From Cellulophaga tyrosinoxydans (GTDB taxonomy: Bacteria; Bacteroidota; Bacteroidia; Flavobacteriales; Flavobacteriaceae): a stretch of DNA of 64,000 nt. Positions 26,612 to 35,918 of this stretch are shown here, one piece after another. The notes under the pieces were generated by a model, which did not search any database, had not been told where the DNA came from, and was given only the letters and a program-made list of their open reading frames with translations. The stretch is taken from NCBI RefSeq assembly GCF_900176415.1, contig NZ_FWXO01000002.1, positions 124,001-188,000 on the forward strand. Direction: 5' to 3'. The translations under genes and the position numbers were made by a program. Each line of letters begins with the position of its first letter. The first letter of the stretch is position 1.

Positions 26612-28066
26612 TTATTTCTTCAAGAATTTGTTTAATATTCCATTAACATCTTCTGATAATTTAAACTTATATAAAGCTGCCACGTAAATTGAAATGATTA
26701 AAAGACTTTTTAAAACAATATTAATAATGGCATGAAATGGAAATTCTAAATAAAAGAAAAGTAATACTACTACTATAAGCAAAACTAAAACCTTAAACAT
26801 TTGATTGGTAAAGGGTAAAATTCCAAATCTGATTTTAACAAATAACAGCTTCAAAGAATTAAAGATAAATAATGCTGTAAATGATGCTACAGCAGCTCCA
26901 ATTAAGCCAAATACTGGAATTAACCACATATTAAACAGGATAGTAATAATCGCTAAAAACACACCTAGTAATAATAATGCTTTATAATAATCCGAATTAT
27001 ATAAAATAGCATTGTTATTACCTAATACAGCATCAGACACTTTTGCAAGCCCTATTAAAAAAACAATAGTAAAACCATTACCATATTCGGCAGGTAATAG
27101 TTTATATAATTCGTTAAGATTTAAAATAATTAAAATATAAATTAAACCAGAAACGATAAATAATGTTAAGGCACTTCGTTGATATAAACTCTTTAGCTCT
27201 TGCTTATCGTTTTTATTTAATATTTCGGCTGTTAACGGATAAGTTATTTGGTGCATAGATCTCGAAGGCACCGAGATTACAGTGGCAATAAAAATAGCTA
27301 CACTATAGTAGGCTACATTTTCAATTTTAATGTAATGATTAATCATTACTTTATCTACCTCTAATAAAACAACAGCGGCAGAACCTCCGAGAATTATTAG
27401 TGTACTATATTGAAGAATTTCCTTTAAATTATAGGGAAAATTAAAGTTTAAAACAGGCATTCTTAAATAGTAGGCATAAAGCTTCATTATCAACATACGA
27501 ATAAGATGCAAAATGACTACAACGATTAGAAAAGTATCTACACTAATCCATTTATAATAAACCAATACTAATAATAAGGTGATACCTAATCTTGTGAAAA
27601 CTTCTTTCATGAAATTTCCAAAAACGGTTTTCATATGCACTTTAGACCAAGAATAAAATACCTCGAAATAGGCCATTGACATACCAATTAGAAAAATATA
27701 CCATACATAACCCTTAACTATAGGATTTGTTTGCGAAATAAAATTTCCGATTATTTCATAAGCAAAATATGAAGCAATTGCCATTGGTACAATTAAGAAT
27801 AATGGCAATAATAACATTAAGGTAAGAAAGCTATCCTTATCTTTCTTATCTGTAAAACTGCTGAAATATTTCACTAAAGTATTAGGAACACCAAAGGCAA
27901 GTATTGGCATTAAAATAGCAGAATATGATAATATTACACTTACTAACCCGTAATATTCATCTGTTAAAAATCGAGTATAAAGAAATAAGGTATTAATGGC
28001 ACCAACCGCAAAACCTATATAGGTAACGATAGTATTATTAAGAGACTGTTTTAATACAATTCCCAT
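26612..28066 (-). CDS. Wzx-type polysaccharide flippase
   Basis: A 484-residue integral membrane protein with about 12-14 hydrophobic segments and the polysaccharide-biosynthesis/MATE-like start (KQSLNNTIVTYIGFAVGAINTLFLY). The loop SFTDKKDKDSF and the later TYPLTAEILNKNDKQELKSLYQRSA segment fit Wzx flippases, which move lipid-linked glycans across the inner membrane. Its start overlaps the stop of the glycosyltransferase by one base (28066). It is the last gene of a four-gene minus-strand unit ending at a strong terminator. The exported glycan is unknown. Confidence 0.87.
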   Translation of the reverse strand: MGIVLKQSLNNTIVTYIGFAVGAINTLFLYTRFLTDEYYGLVSVILSYSAILMPILAFGVPNTLVKYFSSFTDKKDKDSFLTLMLLLPLFLIVPMAIASYFAYEIIGNFISQTNPIVKGYVWYIFLIGMSMAYFEVFYSWSKVHMKTVFGNFMKEVFTRLGITLLLVLVYYKWISVDTFLIVVVILHLIRMLIMKLYAYYLRMPVLNFNFPYNLKEILQYSTLIILGGSAAVVLLEVDKVMINHYIKIENVAYYSVAIFIATVISVPSRSMHQITYPLTAEILNKNDKQELKSLYQRSALTLFIVSGLIYILIILNLNELYKLLPAEYGNGFTIVFLIGLAKVSDAVLGNNNAILYNSDYYKALLLLGVFLAIITILFNMWLIPVFGLIGAAVASFTALFIFNSLKLLFVKIRFGILPFTNQMFKVLVLLIVVVLLFFYLEFPFHAIINIVLKSLLIISIYVAALYKFKLSEDVNGILNKFLKK

Positions 28067-29337
28067 TAGAGTATTTCTGCTAGTTTTTTAGTTAATTCTC
28101 TTCTGCTATACTTGGCAATATTTACAGAATTTGATTCTAGTTTTTTACTTTGAAATGCTTGGAACCACTCTAAAATTATTTCTTTTAAACTTGAATCCTC
28201 TGAATAATCGAATAATTTTCCTGACTTAGTTTCATCGATAATATCCCCTACATCCCAATTTTTAGGGCCTATAGCTAAAATTGGTCTTTTAGCTGCTAAA
28301 TACTCAAAAAGTTTCCCTGGTATTATTCCTGTTGTTTCTTTAGAGTTTATCTCTGTCAACAATAATACCTGAGATTTATTCTGAATCTCTAAAGCTTCGT
28401 TATGAGATACATACCCCTGTAACTCAACATAGTTTTCCAAACCATAGGAATAGATAGTATTAAGTACATCTGCACTAGTCACTCCAACAAGTTTGAGCTT
28501 AAAGCTATTTTGAAATTTAACGTTAGACTCAATCAATTCTGCAAGAACTTTCCACAAATTTTCTGGGTTTCTACCAGTGAGTAAGGAGCCAATATGTGCT
28601 ATAGTAAAATTGGTATCCAATACAACTTTAGACTTCAAATCATTGTCGAAACCATTTGTAATTACAACTATTGGTTTAGTTGTGATTTCTTGGAATTCTG
28701 CTTTGGTTGATGCACTGGTCACAATGATTTTATCTGCTGAAGTTAAAACACTTTTTTCAAGATGCTTATGCTTTTTTTGCGAAGCCTTAGTCAGTTTTAA
28801 TTTTTTGTGATAACCAATACTTGTCCATGGGTCGCGGAAATCCGAAATCCAATTTATATCCAGTTTTTCCTTAAGTTTTAACCCAATTAAATGAACACTA
28901 TGTGGTGGACCTGTTGTTATTATGGTTTCAATTTTTTCTTTAATAATAAGCTCAGATAAAAAACTAACTGAAGGTTTTACCCAGAATTTGCGTGCATCGG
29001 GAATAAAAATATTTCCTCGTATCCAGAGCATTACTTTTTCTAAAGTAGACTGATTTTTAGATTGTATAATTCCAGAACTAATCCGTTTAGTTTTTTTACT
29101 TGATAAGAAACTGGCTAATTTATAAGGCTCAAAAATGGGCTGTTTATAAATGCTTATTCCGTCTGGTATTTCATTTATAAAACAAGTATCCGTAATTGGG
29201 TAATTAGGGTTTTCTGGTATATATAAAACGGGTTCAATATTAAAATCACGTAAATACTTGACAAATTTTAACCATCGTTGTACTCCAGGTCCTCCAGCAG
29301 GTGGCCAGTAATACGTAATGATTAATACTTTTTTCAT
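28066..29337 (-). CDS. GT-B glycosyltransferase
   Basis: A 423-residue glycosyltransferase of the GT4 type. The N-terminus MKKVLIITYYWPPAGGPGVQRWLKFVKYL is characteristic of surface-glycan transferases. A central TIITTGPPHSVHLIG is followed by the C-terminal nucleotide-sugar domain, with FTIAHIGSLLTGRNPENL, VLLLTEINSKETTGIIPGKLFEYLAAKRPILAIG and the acidic segment near residue 355. The Glu of GKLFEYLA is the usual sugar-nucleotide ligand. It overlaps YfhO (29337) and Wzx (28066) by one base each, which suggests translational coupling. The sugar is unknown. Confidence 0.88.
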   Translation of the reverse strand: MKKVLIITYYWPPAGGPGVQRWLKFVKYLRDFNIEPVLYIPENPNYPITDTCFINEIPDGISIYKQPIFEPYKLASFLSSKKTKRISSGIIQSKNQSTLEKVMLWIRGNIFIPDARKFWVKPSVSFLSELIIKEKIETIITTGPPHSVHLIGLKLKEKLDINWISDFRDPWTSIGYHKKLKLTKASQKKHKHLEKSVLTSADKIIVTSASTKAEFQEITTKPIVVITNGFDNDLKSKVVLDTNFTIAHIGSLLTGRNPENLWKVLAELIESNVKFQNSFKLKLVGVTSADVLNTIYSYGLENYVELQGYVSHNEALEIQNKSQVLLLTEINSKETTGIIPGKLFEYLAAKRPILAIGPKNWDVGDIIDETKSGKLFDYSEDSSLKEIILEWFQAFQSKKLESNSVNIAKYSRRELTKKLAEIL

Positions 29338-31772
29338 TACTCTTTGTTTGATTTACGTGTAGACCAAAAAGAATATCCTAATGCACTTAAGATTACTAAC
29401 CCTAGTAGTAAAGAACTTGCCAAAACTATTGTGGAACCCTCTTTAATTACAGCAGGCTCAAATTTAAATTCAATTTTATGATCTCCAGTAGGTACCTCTA
29501 AACCACGAAGTGCATAATTGACTTCATAAATAGGTTTTTCTACACCATCTATATAGGCTTTCCATCCATTTTCATAATACATTTCAGAAAAAATTGCAAA
29601 ACCTTTATTCTTATTTTTAGATTGATAAGTTAATTGATTTGGTCTATAATTTTCCAAAACTATTGATGCCAAAGAATCTTTAGCAAATGCATAATTTGTA
29701 AGACTTGAATTTTTAGTTGTATTTATTACCGCTTTACTTTTAGTATCTAAATCTTTTAGAGCCAAAATTGCTTCATTAGCATTCGAAACTTTTATTAATT
29801 CTTCTACAAACCATGCATTGCCATTGGCATTTGGGTTTACGGCTGGAACACTTCTACCCTCTTCATCTTGTTGAATGACATATTTTACATTCAACATATT
29901 CAATACATTTAGGTTGCCATTGTAGATATGAAAATCAAATAAATCTTGCATTTTAGCAGGTTTGGCAGCGTGGTATCCACCGATGGATTGATGGTAATAT
30001 GATGTACTCGCTCCATTTAATCCTTCCGCAGGATTGTAGACTCTAAAAATAGATTTGTCTTTAGCTATTTCTTTATCAACAGCGGTTTCAGCAAAAGGTG
30101 ATGTCATAGCTCTCTGACGTACAAAATCATCATCATTTACATAGCGTTTATCAACACCAATTAAATCGAACAAAATCAACAATCCAATGACTAAAACAAA
30201 AACATTTTTATTGAATTTTTCTTTTATAAACAACCATAATGCAGTTGCGGATAATAAAACAAATAACAATGATCTTAATGTATCATTTACGTAAACGGCT
30301 TCACGATCAAGACGAATCATAGTCATAAGCTCATTGCCGTAATTTTGTTCTAAAAAAGCATCACTACCACCTTCAAAAGAAAAAAGACCTTTACTTACAA
30401 GTATAAGAATCCCCAGGCCTGCTGTAATAAAAAAACTAATTTTTAATGCATTAAGTTTTTTTGCTTTTTCCACTGTAGTATTAAATAATTCAGCTAATGC
30501 CAAAATGGCTAAGATAGGAACACAAAGTTCTAATATAACTTGTATTGATGATACTGCTCTAAATTTATCATACAATGGAAAGTAATCAATCATAAAATCG
30601 GTTAGGGCACTAAAATTTTTCCCCCATGATAAGACCAAAGACATAAGTACACCTCCCAATAACCACCATTTTGCTTTTTTCTTAACCAATATAAGTCCTA
30701 GTATGAATAGAAAAAACAACACAGCTCCTACATACGCCGGAGCAGATGTCCCTGGTTGATCACCCCAGTATAAGGGCAATCCCTTTGAAAACTCTAATGC
30801 TTTGGTAGGAGATAATCCTTTTTCTATTAAGAAATTATAGGTTTTGGAACCCTCTCCTAAATCTTCATAATTAGAGCCTCCGAATAGTCTTGGTACGAAT
30901 AAATTTAACGATTCAGTAATACCATAACTATATTGCGTTATGTATTCTTTACTAAGCCCTCCACTATTTTCCTTTTGGTTACCATCAGGAGTAATGGTAA
31001 GTTCGCTTTTACCGCGTGTACTCCAATCGGCATATTCTTTAGTTGCCATTAAACTTGTTGCATTAGTGGCAATTCCGAGAACTACTGCCACGAGAAGTAA
31101 GCCTACTGAAGTGAAAAAATGTTTTAATTGCTTTTTTCGTATTCCATCAACAAGGTAAACAACACCTAAAATTAGCACCAATAGCATAAAATAATAGGTC
31201 ATTTGGTAATGATTAGCATTAATTTCTAATGCCATTGCTAATGCTGTTAAAACAAATCCCCAAATATATTTTTTTCTAAAAACTAATAATATTCCTCCTA
31301 AAAGCATGGGCAAATAAGCAATTGCATGCGCCTTAGCGTTATGCCCCACTCCTAAAATTATAATGAGATAAGTAGAAAAGCCAAATGCCAAGGCTCCTAT
31401 AACTGCAAGCCTAAAATCAATTTTTAAACAACTCAATAAAATGTAAAAACCTAATAAGTACAAGAATAAATAATCTGCAGGGCGTGGCAAAAAACGCAGT
31501 GCCAAATCTAACTGCTTTACATAGTTATGCGGATAATGTGCTCCTAATTGATACGTTGGCATTCCTCCAAACGCACTGTTGGTCCAATAAGGCTCTTCAC
31601 CAGTACGTTTTTTAAAATCGATTTGCTCTTTTGCCATTCCAGTATACTGTGCAATATCTGATTGGAAAATGACTTTACCTTGCAATACCGGTGTAAAAAA
31701 GGCTAAAGCCACAATTACAAAAAGAGAAACAGCAAAAAAGTGAATTAAAAAGACTCTAAGATTACTTTTCAT
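29337..31772 (-). CDS. YfhO-family membrane protein
   Basis: An 811-residue protein with about a dozen hydrophobic segments in residues 8-540 and a large soluble C-terminal domain. It starts with the conserved block PVLQGKVIFQSDIAQYTGM and contains YWTNSAFGGMPTYQLGAHYPHN, typical of YfhO. Near the C-terminus, LRGLEVPTGDHKIEFKFEP precedes a last helix. YfhO of Firmicutes is proposed to glycosylate lipoteichoic acid. In Bacteroidota it may act as a GT-C-type glycosyltransferase on exported glycan, which is inference. It is the second gene of the DUF4834-YfhO-GT-Wzx unit. Confidence 0.88.
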   Translation of the reverse strand: MKSNLRVFLIHFFAVSLFVIVALAFFTPVLQGKVIFQSDIAQYTGMAKEQIDFKKRTGEEPYWTNSAFGGMPTYQLGAHYPHNYVKQLDLALRFLPRPADYLFLYLLGFYILLSCLKIDFRLAVIGALAFGFSTYLIIILGVGHNAKAHAIAYLPMLLGGILLVFRKKYIWGFVLTALAMALEINANHYQMTYYFMLLVLILGVVYLVDGIRKKQLKHFFTSVGLLLVAVVLGIATNATSLMATKEYADWSTRGKSELTITPDGNQKENSGGLSKEYITQYSYGITESLNLFVPRLFGGSNYEDLGEGSKTYNFLIEKGLSPTKALEFSKGLPLYWGDQPGTSAPAYVGAVLFFLFILGLILVKKKAKWWLLGGVLMSLVLSWGKNFSALTDFMIDYFPLYDKFRAVSSIQVILELCVPILAILALAELFNTTVEKAKKLNALKISFFITAGLGILILVSKGLFSFEGGSDAFLEQNYGNELMTMIRLDREAVYVNDTLRSLLFVLLSATALWLFIKEKFNKNVFVLVIGLLILFDLIGVDKRYVNDDDFVRQRAMTSPFAETAVDKEIAKDKSIFRVYNPAEGLNGASTSYYHQSIGGYHAAKPAKMQDLFDFHIYNGNLNVLNMLNVKYVIQQDEEGRSVPAVNPNANGNAWFVEELIKVSNANEAILALKDLDTKSKAVINTTKNSSLTNYAFAKDSLASIVLENYRPNQLTYQSKNKNKGFAIFSEMYYENGWKAYIDGVEKPIYEVNYALRGLEVPTGDHKIEFKFEPAVIKEGSTIVLASSLLLGLVILSALGYSFWSTRKSNKE

Positions 31773-31816
31773 TTAAATTGGCAGTGTTATATATGGGTTG
31801 GTTTTAAAGGGGGAAA

Positions 31817-32080
31817 TTAATCAATTTCTTCAAAATCTATATACTCTCCAACTTTATTTGAAGATTTCGATTTTTTGGTAGTTTTTGAATTTATAATTAC
31901 GTCTCCTTCTGCGGTAGTTCTCGTTTGTTCTTGCGTGCCAAATCCTTCGAATTTTTCTCTGAAGTGTTTTTCTGCTTTTTTACCAGCGTAATTCAATAGT
32001 TTAGGCGCAAATAATTTTAGCAATATTTTAAATAAATAATATACTAATAGTATAATTAAAATCGTTGTAAAGAAACCCAT
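31817..32080 (-). CDS. DUF4834-like small membrane protein
   Basis: An 87-residue protein with one N-terminal membrane helix (residues 4-24). A basic region around LLNYAGKKAEKHFREKF and an acidic end (VGEYIDFEEID) follow. This arrangement fits the DUF4834 family of Bacteroidota. No activity is known. It precedes YfhO by 44 bp on the same strand and may be first in that operon, but it could equally have a separate role. Confidence 0.72.
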   Translation of the reverse strand: MGFFTTILIILLVYYLFKILLKLFAPKLLNYAGKKAEKHFREKFEGFGTQEQTRTTAEGDVIINSKTTKKSKSSNKVGEYIDFEEID

Positions 32081-32192
32081 GTCTTTTAATTAAAATAATA
32101 TCAAAAATACGATTATCAGTTCGCATTTTAGCGTTGAAAATCTTAAAATATTAATAAAACCGTTAGATCCAAGGCGGTATAGAATAAAAAAT

Positions 32193-33245
32193 ATGAAAAA
32201 TATTCTTCCATTATTTGCTTTTCTCTTTACAATAATTGCTACAGCTCAATATACAGATGTTATTAATTCTAACCGACCTGGACAATCCGTAAGTGCCTAT
32301 GCGGTCGGCAAAAATGTTATTCAAGCTGAGTTTGGTATAGGTTACGAACAGCAAGAGCACACCATATTATTAACAGATTCCAATATTTGGAGTACTGATT
32401 TGGCACTTCGTTATGGGCTTTTGTGGGAAAAATTAGAGATTATGTACGAGGGAACTTTCCAAAAAGAAAATAAAGATTTTTCAAATCCGCAATCCAGTAT
32501 TTCGATTACAGATTTTTCAAGAAATAGATTAGGTTTAAAATATCTAATCTATGATCCTTATAAAAATCCAGAACGTAATAAACCTAATCTTTATAGCTGG
32601 AAAGCAAATCATAAATTTCAGTGGAGAAACTTGCTTCCAGCAGTGTCTTTATACGCTGGTGCAACTTTTGTTCTTGGAGACAATCCATACTATTTAGGAG
32701 ATGCTATAGTCTCTCCACGCGTTATGCTTGCAACTCAAAGCAAAATTTCTCCTCGAGTAGTGTTCATATCCAACATTGCTTATGACCGTATTGGAACGGA
32801 TTATCCTGAGTTGAGTTATATAGTTTCACTTACCCATGCATTTAGAAACCCAAAATGGAGCATTTTTCTAGAACAGCAAGGTATAAAAAGTGATCGCTAT
32901 GCCGATGCACTTTATAGAACTGGTATTGCGCATTTATTGAGTCCTAATTTACAAGCTGACATTACCTTTGGTGGTAGTTTTAAAGATACACCAACGCGAA
33001 TGTTTGGAACTTTAGGTGTGTCTTATAGATTGGATAAGCACGTAGATAAGCCTATTGCTATTGATGAACAAAAAGGTGGTGAAAACGGACAGATTGGTAG
33101 AAAATCTATGAAGAAAAAAGCGAAGAAAGCCAAAAAAGGTAATGGCGCAGAAGATATTGATTTAGGACCTACTAAAAAGCAATTAAAAAAATTGAAAAAG
33201 GCAGAAAAGCAAAAGAAAAAAGATGATGGTGCCATTGATTTCTAA
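32193..33245 (+). CDS. Predicted outer-membrane transporter-like protein with Lys-rich tail
   Basis: A 350-residue exported protein. A signal peptide (MKNILPLFAFLFTIIATAQ) precedes a beta-rich domain beginning YTDVINSNRPGQSVSAYAVGKNVIQAE, the pattern of the Phenol_MetA_deg-like 'transporter' outer-membrane proteins of Bacteroidota. Aromatic-ended strands continue to about residue 280 (GTLGVSYRLDKHV). Residues about 290-350 are very Lys-rich (GRKSMKKKAKKAKKGNG), probably disordered and periplasmic. Substrate is unknown. No gene partner is adjacent. Confidence 0.7.
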   Translation: MKNILPLFAFLFTIIATAQYTDVINSNRPGQSVSAYAVGKNVIQAEFGIGYEQQEHTILLTDSNIWSTDLALRYGLLWEKLEIMYEGTFQKENKDFSNPQSSISITDFSRNRLGLKYLIYDPYKNPERNKPNLYSWKANHKFQWRNLLPAVSLYAGATFVLGDNPYYLGDAIVSPRVMLATQSKISPRVVFISNIAYDRIGTDYPELSYIVSLTHAFRNPKWSIFLEQQGIKSDRYADALYRTGIAHLLSPNLQADITFGGSFKDTPTRMFGTLGVSYRLDKHVDKPIAIDEQKGGENGQIGRKSMKKKAKKAKKGNGAEDIDLGPTKKQLKKLKKAEKQKKKDDGAIDF

Positions 33246-33344
33246 ATAAAATAGGCTTTAAATACTATTTAAATTTTATTATTTCTTATCACGTTTTAAG
33301 ATGTAGATTAATATTGCTAATATTGATTCATCAAATAAAAACGC

Positions 33345-34466
33345 ATGATCACTATAGCAGAAGTAAAAACTATTGCCGACAGAAAAAAGTTTGTAAAATT
33401 TCCTTTTACATTATACAAAGATTCTCCCTATTGGGTCCCACCCATTATTGCTGATGAAATGGAGACTTTTAATCCAGAAAAAAACCCTGCCTTTAAGGAT
33501 GCGGAAGTTACTTTGTTTCTAGCCTATAAAAACAACGAAATTGTTGGTCGAGTAGCTGCCATCATTAACTGGATTGAAGTAAATCATCAAAAAGTATCTA
33601 AAATGCGATTTGGTTGGTTTGATTTTATAGATGATCTCGAAGTGTCAAAATCTTTATTAGATAAGGTCTCAGAAATTGGTAAAAAACATAAATTAAAGTA
33701 CATGGAAGGTCCTGTAGGATTTTCTAATTTAGATAAGGTTGGCGTACTTGTAGAAGGATTTGATCATATTGGAACCATGATTACATGGTACAATCACCCT
33801 TATTATATAAATCATTTTGAAACTAATGGCTTTGTAAAAGAAAAGGAGTACATGGAGAATAAATTTCCATTTGCTAATGCAGATCCTAAATTCTACGCCA
33901 AAGCAAATGAACTAATTAAAAAGCGCTATAATTTAAGACCATTAAATTTCACAAAAACAAAAGATGTTATGCCAATGGCAGATAAGATGTTCGATTTATT
34001 TAATGAGTCCTACGCTTCATTATCTTCTTTTGTTCCCATAAATGAAATTCAAAAGGCGTATTTCAAGAAAAAATATATCAGTTTTATAAATCCAGAATAT
34101 ATAAAATTTGTTTTGGATGATAAAGACAATCTTGTTGCGTTTGGAATTGTAATGCCATCTTTCTCAAAAGCCTTACAAAAAGCTAAAGGAAAGCTTTTCC
34201 CTACCGGATTGTTTCATCTTTTAAACGCTAAACGAAATAGTAAAGAAGTTATCTTTTATTTAATTGGTGTACATCCAGAGTATCAAAACAAAGGTGTTAC
34301 CGCGATTTTGTTTAATGAATATTATAAAACTTTTACTGCTAAAGGAATTCATACCTGCATTAGAACTCCAGAATTAGAGGAAAATATAGCGATTAAACAA
34401 TTATGGAAAAATTTTGATCCACAAATTTACAAACGAAGAAGAACCTATCGCAAGAGTCTAGTTTAG
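33345..34466 (+). CDS. GNAT-family acetyltransferase-like protein
   Basis: A 373-residue cytosolic protein with a GNAT-like N-terminal part (MITIAEVKTIADRKKFVKFPFTLYK, then ALFLAYKNNEIVGRVAAIIN) and a later acyl-CoA-binding-like segment (YLIGVHPEYQNKGVTAILFNEYYK). The central block MEGPVGFSNLDKVGVLVEGFDHIGTMITWYNHPYY is conserved in similar Bacteroidota proteins. It is longer than a simple GNAT, so a second half is probably present. Donor and acceptor are unknown. A shared bidirectional terminator separates it from the convergent PLP gene. Confidence 0.75.
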   Translation: MITIAEVKTIADRKKFVKFPFTLYKDSPYWVPPIIADEMETFNPEKNPAFKDAEVTLFLAYKNNEIVGRVAAIINWIEVNHQKVSKMRFGWFDFIDDLEVSKSLLDKVSEIGKKHKLKYMEGPVGFSNLDKVGVLVEGFDHIGTMITWYNHPYYINHFETNGFVKEKEYMENKFPFANADPKFYAKANELIKKRYNLRPLNFTKTKDVMPMADKMFDLFNESYASLSSFVPINEIQKAYFKKKYISFINPEYIKFVLDDKDNLVAFGIVMPSFSKALQKAKGKLFPTGLFHLLNAKRNSKEVIFYLIGVHPEYQNKGVTAILFNEYYKTFTAKGIHTCIRTPELEENIAIKQLWKNFDPQIYKRRRTYRKSLV

Positions 34467-34485
34467 CGCTCAAAAATACTTCATA

Positions 34486-34522
34486 AAAAAAGTCCAAATA
34501 GTGTTAATATTTGGACTTTTTT
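34486..34522. terminator. Bidirectional terminator
   Basis: Perfect 15-bp inverted repeat aaaaaagtccaaata / tatttggactttttt with a 7-nt loop, between convergent stops at 34466 and 34541. Confidence 0.92.
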
Positions 34523-34540
34523 AATATTTTGAATTTAAAA

Positions 34541-35800
34541 TTATTCTCCCATTGCAGCAGCAACAGCAGCAGACAATCTCTTATAGGTTCCGTTTTCTAA
34601 ACGTTCACGTATCGCAGAGAAAGCCTCTAATGTAATCTTGACATCTTCTAAGGTATGTGTAGCTGTTGGGATCATTCGCAGTAAAATTAATCCTTTAGGA
34701 ATAACAGGATATACCACAATAGAACAAAAGATTCCATGATTCTCACGTAAATCTTTAACTAATGCCATAGCCTCAGGAATACTACCATTTAAGTAAACAG
34801 GCGTAACACAACTTGTTGTGGTACCTATATCAAAACCTCTTTCTTTAAGGCCGTTTTGTAATGCATTAACATTCTCCCAAAGTTTATTCTTAAGCTCTGG
34901 CATAGTACGCAACATATCTAAACGTTTAAGTGCTCCTTTCACATAAATCATAGGTAATGATTTTGCGAACATTTGAGAACGTAAGTTGTATTTTAAATAA
35001 TCTATAATTTCTTTATCGGCAGCTAAAAAAGCCCCTATACCTGCCATTGATTTTGCAAAAGTTGCAAAATAAACATCAATTCCATCTTGAATACCTTGCT
35101 CCTCACCTGCTCCAGCACCAGTTTTACCAAGGGTACCAAAACCATGCGCATCATCTACAAGAAATCTGAAATTAAATTTTTTCTTAAGCGCAACAATTTC
35201 TTTTAATTTACCTTGTTCTCCACGCATACCAAAAACACCTTCTGAAATAACAAGAATTCCTCCTCCTGTTTGTTCAGCCATTTTGGTAGCTCTTTCTAGG
35301 TTTTTCTCTAAACTCTCAATATCATTATGCTTAAATGTAAATCGTTTACCCATATGTAAACGTACACCATCAATAATACAAGCGTGTGAATCTACATCGT
35401 AAACAATAATATCGTCTTTAGCTACAAGTGCATCAATTGCAGACATAATACCTTGATAACCAAAATTTAAAAGATAAGCCGATTGCTTATTTACAAAAGC
35501 AGCAAGTTCTTGCTCTAATTGTTCGTGAAAATCAGTATGACCACTCATCATACGTGCACCCATTGGGTAAGCAGAACCATATTCTGCTGCCGTTTCTCCA
35601 TCAACTTTCTTGATTTCAGGTAAGTTGGCAAGTCCTAAATAATCGTTTATACTCCAAGTTAAAACTTCTTTACCTTGAAATTTCATTCTATTAGAAATAG
35701 GTCCTTCTAGCTTAGGGAATACAAAATATCCTTCTGCTTGTGAAGCCCATTTTCCTAATGGACCTTTATTTTCGATTATTCTTTCAAATAAATCTCTCAT
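34541..35800 (-). CDS. PLP-dependent acyl-CoA:amino acid condensing enzyme, probable capnine-type cysteate acyltransferase
   Basis: A 419-residue alpha-oxoamine synthase, the family of serine palmitoyltransferase, KBL and 8-amino-7-oxononanoate synthase. Visible: NDYLGLANLPE, YGSAYPMGARMMSGHTDFHEQLE, DSHACIIDG, the aldimine pocket FLVDDAHGFGTLG, and the PLP Lys in FATFAKSMAGIGAF. In sulfonolipid-making Bacteroidota, an enzyme of this type condenses cysteate with a branched acyl-CoA to form dehydrocapnine. The PLP gene just upstream is a cysteine-synthase-type enzyme, as needed to make cysteate. Serine palmitoyltransferase is the main alternative. A TACTTTTG at 35819-35826 (minus) is a -7 candidate, and a terminator separates the two genes. 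Confidence 0.72.
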   Translation of the reverse strand: MRDLFERIIENKGPLGKWASQAEGYFVFPKLEGPISNRMKFQGKEVLTWSINDYLGLANLPEIKKVDGETAAEYGSAYPMGARMMSGHTDFHEQLEQELAAFVNKQSAYLLNFGYQGIMSAIDALVAKDDIIVYDVDSHACIIDGVRLHMGKRFTFKHNDIESLEKNLERATKMAEQTGGGILVISEGVFGMRGEQGKLKEIVALKKKFNFRFLVDDAHGFGTLGKTGAGAGEEQGIQDGIDVYFATFAKSMAGIGAFLAADKEIIDYLKYNLRSQMFAKSLPMIYVKGALKRLDMLRTMPELKNKLWENVNALQNGLKERGFDIGTTTSCVTPVYLNGSIPEAMALVKDLRENHGIFCSIVVYPVIPKGLILLRMIPTATHTLEDVKITLEAFSAIRERLENGTYKRLSAAVAAAMGE

Positions 35801-35866
35801 CCTATATTAAATTTGGAACAAAAGTAAAGATTTTTCACTTGTATTCATAAAAATATACATACAAAA

Positions 35867-35896
35867 AAAGCAATGCTATAATTATAACATTGCTTT
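35867..35896 (-). terminator. Rho-independent terminator between the two PLP genes
   Basis: Inverted repeat aaagcaatg / cattgcttt; on the minus strand it is followed by a T-run. It ends the 35919-36959 gene before the acyltransferase gene, so the two are probably separate units. Confidence 0.82.
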
Positions 35897-35918
35897 ACTA
35901 AATTATTAAATTTTATAC

